From: a bacterium
GTDB taxonomy: Bacteria; SM23-31; JAUVVT01
Direction of reading: 5' to 3'
Assembly (NCBI GenBank): GCA_030616165.1
Contig: JAUWXV010000171.1
Coordinates: forward strand, 1 to 7,991
DNA length: 7,991 nucleotides
A model generated the notes under the pieces. That model did not search any database, was not told where the DNA came from, and saw only the letters and a program-made list of their open reading frames with translations. Both the position numbers and the translations under genes were made by a program. Position 1 is the stretch's first letter, and the number at the start of each line of letters is the position of its first letter. Of the stretch, positions 6,590 to 7,991 are shown in pieces.

Positions 6590-6618
6590 ATTATAATTTT
6601 AGTGGTTTGATTTATCAA
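6590..6618 (-). promoter_or_regulatory. Near-consensus sigma-70 promoter, probably for rel
   Basis: TTGATA (6618-6613) is followed after exactly 17 nt by a perfect TATAAT (6595-6590), starting transcription near 6583. It lies just after the dnaB stop, faces rel and is upstream of the inverted repeat. By match to consensus it is the best promoter in the window. The -35 box lies in a small AT palindrome (TTGATAAATCAA), which could be coincidence or an operator. Confidence 0.6.
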
Positions 6619-6625
6619 GCATTAT

Positions 6626-7991
6626 TTAAAAAGGTGCACCATCATCAATAGGTATATCAGTTCGATACTGTTCAAGTTCCCCAAACTTTGCAAGGTTTTT
6701 AACAAATGCAAGTTCAATGCTTCCTATAGGTCCGTTCCTTTGTTTACCGATAATAATTTCGGCTTTACCTTTATCTTTCTCTTTACATCCCATATATTGT
6801 TCGGGTCTGTTTATGAATATAACCACGTCCGCATCCTGTTCAATTGCACCCGATTCCCTCAAGTCGGAAAGTATAGGTTTCCTTTCCTCAATCTCCCTTT
6901 TTTCAATTGCCCTTGAAAGCTGCGAAAGGGCAATAACCGGGATATTCAACTCCTTTGCAAGAGCCTTTAGAGACCTCGATATCAATGAAATCTCCTGCTG
7001 TCGGCTTTCTGTTTTAGATGTTCCTTTTAGAAGTTGAAGATAATCAACTATCAAAAGACCAATATCATTCTCTAATTTAAGTCTTCTTGCCTTTGACCTT
7101 AATTCAAGAATCCCAAGGGAACCAGAATCATCAATAAAAATTGGCGCTTCTGATAATAAACCAACCGCTATTGACAGCCTCGGCCAATACTCATCACCCA
7201 GATTCCCGGTTCTTACTTTATGTGCACTTACCTCAGCTTCACTGCACAAAAGTCTTATTGCTATCTGATAATTTGCCATCTCCAGACTGAATATCCCAAC
7301 GGGAACTTTATAATCTACCGCTGCATTTCGGGCTATATTTAAACTCAATGCCGTCTTTCCACAGGAGGGTCTCCCTGCTATGATTATTAAATCCGAATTC
7401 TGAAATCCAGATGTCATTTCATCAAGACTGCTAAAACCGGATGCTACACCTGTAATAGAACCCTTCCTCCTTTTATGATAACTGTCTAATATTTCAAATG
7501 CGTCATGAAGCACCGGCTTAACATTTGTAAATCCCTTACGTTGTCTGTTTTCGGATATCTCGAATATCATCTGCTCAGCTCTATCAAGCAAATCGAATGC
7601 TTCTTCATTTTCCTCATAGCCCTCAGTAGTAATCTTTGTCGTTGCTTCTATCAATTTTCTTAGAAGTGACTTCTCAAGGACAATCTTCGCATGAAACTCA
7701 ACATTCGCTGCTGTTGTTACTTGATTTATGCATTCACTTAAATAATAAGTCCCACCTACCTTATCAAGTAAATCTCTCTTCTTTAACTCTTCAGATACAG
7801 TCAATATATCAACTGCCTCATTCTTCTCAAATAGTGATACCACAGAAGAAAATACTTTCCGATGCGATTCCTTATAAAAACATGATTCATCAAGGAGTTC
7901 AATAACCTTATAAACAGCGTCTTTAGACTGCATCACAGCCCCCAATACTGCCGATTCTATCTCCGGAGCCTGAGGGGGCAAACGACCTACG
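6626..7991 (-). CDS. dnaB: Replicative DNA helicase DnaB (5' end outside window)
   Basis: DnaB is the hexameric 5'-3' helicase that unwinds DNA at the replication fork and recruits primase. The frame is open to the window edge. Its first complete codons read VGRLPPQAPE, the usual beginning of the N-terminal domain, so only a few residues should be missing. The TTG at 7981-7979 encodes the internal Leu of RLPPQ and is not the start. Numbering from that Leu, the N-terminal helical domain covers about 1-110 and a linker about 111-175. The RecA-like domain has Walker A GRPSCGKT (203-210), FSLEM with Glu234, Walker B LLIVDYLQLL with Asp313, ALSQLSRAIEKR (351-362), DLRESGAIEQDADVV (373-387), and the KQRNGPIG arginine-finger loop (413-420). 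Cys replaces the usual Met in Walker A. I see no intein. About 454 residues are visible, a normal size. The end is the common short acidic tail. No terminator follows, except possibly the inverted repeat. Confidence 0.97.
   Translation of the reverse strand, partial: VGRLPPQAPEIESAVLGAVMQSKDAVYKVIELLDESCFYKESHRKVFSSVVSLFEKNEAVDILTVSEELKKRDLLDKVGGTYYLSECINQVTTAANVEFHAKIVLEKSLLRKLIEATTKITTEGYEENEEAFDLLDRAEQMIFEISENRQRKGFTNVKPVLHDAFEILDSYHKRRKGSITGVASGFSSLDEMTSGFQNSDLIIIAGRPSCGKTALSLNIARNAAVDYKVPVGIFSLEMANYQIAIRLLCSEAEVSAHKVRTGNLGDEYWPRLSIAVGLLSEAPIFIDDSGSLGILELRSKARRLKLENDIGLLIVDYLQLLKGTSKTESRQQEISLISRSLKALAKELNIPVIALSQLSRAIEKREIEERKPILSDLRESGAIEQDADVVIFINRPEQYMGCKEKDKGKAEIIIGKQRNGPIGSIELAFVKNLAKFGELEQYRTDIPIDDGAPF

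Noticed and set aside
6717-7037. Plus-strand open frame of 106 codons opposite dnaB
   Set aside because: It runs opposite the Walker B and arginine-finger region of DnaB and shows no family features.
6626-7991. Intein or other insertion in dnaB
   Set aside because: DnaB is a common intein host, but Walker A, Walker B and the KQRNG loop are spaced normally with no extra block.
3157-7991. A novel defence or secretion system hidden among the genes
   Set aside because: Every gene from dnaB to ruvX is a recognisable housekeeping family with intact motifs, so nothing supports a special system there.

Overview
This window is AT-rich (by eye about one third G+C). Every gene I can support lies on the minus strand, so transcription runs from high to low coordinates. 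In that order the genes are dnaB (5' end cut by the window edge), a long bifunctional rel (relA/spoT homologue), a HU-family DNA-binding protein, ruvX (yqgF), lnt, a PorV/PorQ-like outer-membrane protein, and the first 116 codons of a bamD-like lipoprotein gene cut by the other edge. Lnt, a BamD-like lipoprotein and a PorV-like beta-barrel mean a Gram-negative, double-membraned bacterium. The PorV-like family, the low G+C and the lack of Shine-Dalgarno sequences before most genes suggest the Bacteroidota/FCB assemblage or a related candidate phylum. This placement is an inference and I cannot name the organism.

Layout. (a) 6626-7991 dnaB, whose reading frame is open to the window edge. (b) 6332-6625, a 294-bp spacer with a near-consensus promoter facing rel and a 123-bp imperfect inverted repeat that looks like a small non-autonomous mobile element. 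(c) 4172-6331 rel, with hydrolase, synthetase, TGS, conserved-cysteine and ACT regions. (d) 3962-4171, a spacer with a good sigma-70-like promoter, an apparent leader of about 145 nt and the only strong ribosome binding site in the window, all serving the HU gene. (e) 3656-3961 the HU gene, followed by a perfect 30-nt palindrome with a T-rich tail. (f) 570-3585 ruvX-lnt-porV-like, joined by an ATGA and a TAATG overlap, hence one translationally coupled unit. (g) 349-569, an AT-rich spacer with a weak candidate promoter, then the bamD-like gene.

How it fits together. The right half handles replication and stress signalling: the replicative helicase, (p)ppGpp synthesis and hydrolysis, and the nucleoid protein. 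The left half is largely envelope biogenesis: Lnt completes lipoprotein acylation, BamD is itself a lipoprotein of the outer-membrane assembly machine, and the PorV-like barrel would be a client of that machine. ruvX (16S rRNA processing) heads the envelope operon.

I see no defence system, CRISPR array, phage gene, transposase, tRNA or rRNA. The coding content is ordinary housekeeping. The more unusual signals are non-coding: the mobile-element-like palindrome in the probable rel leader, and the terminator-like palindrome that overlaps the initiation region of ruvX.
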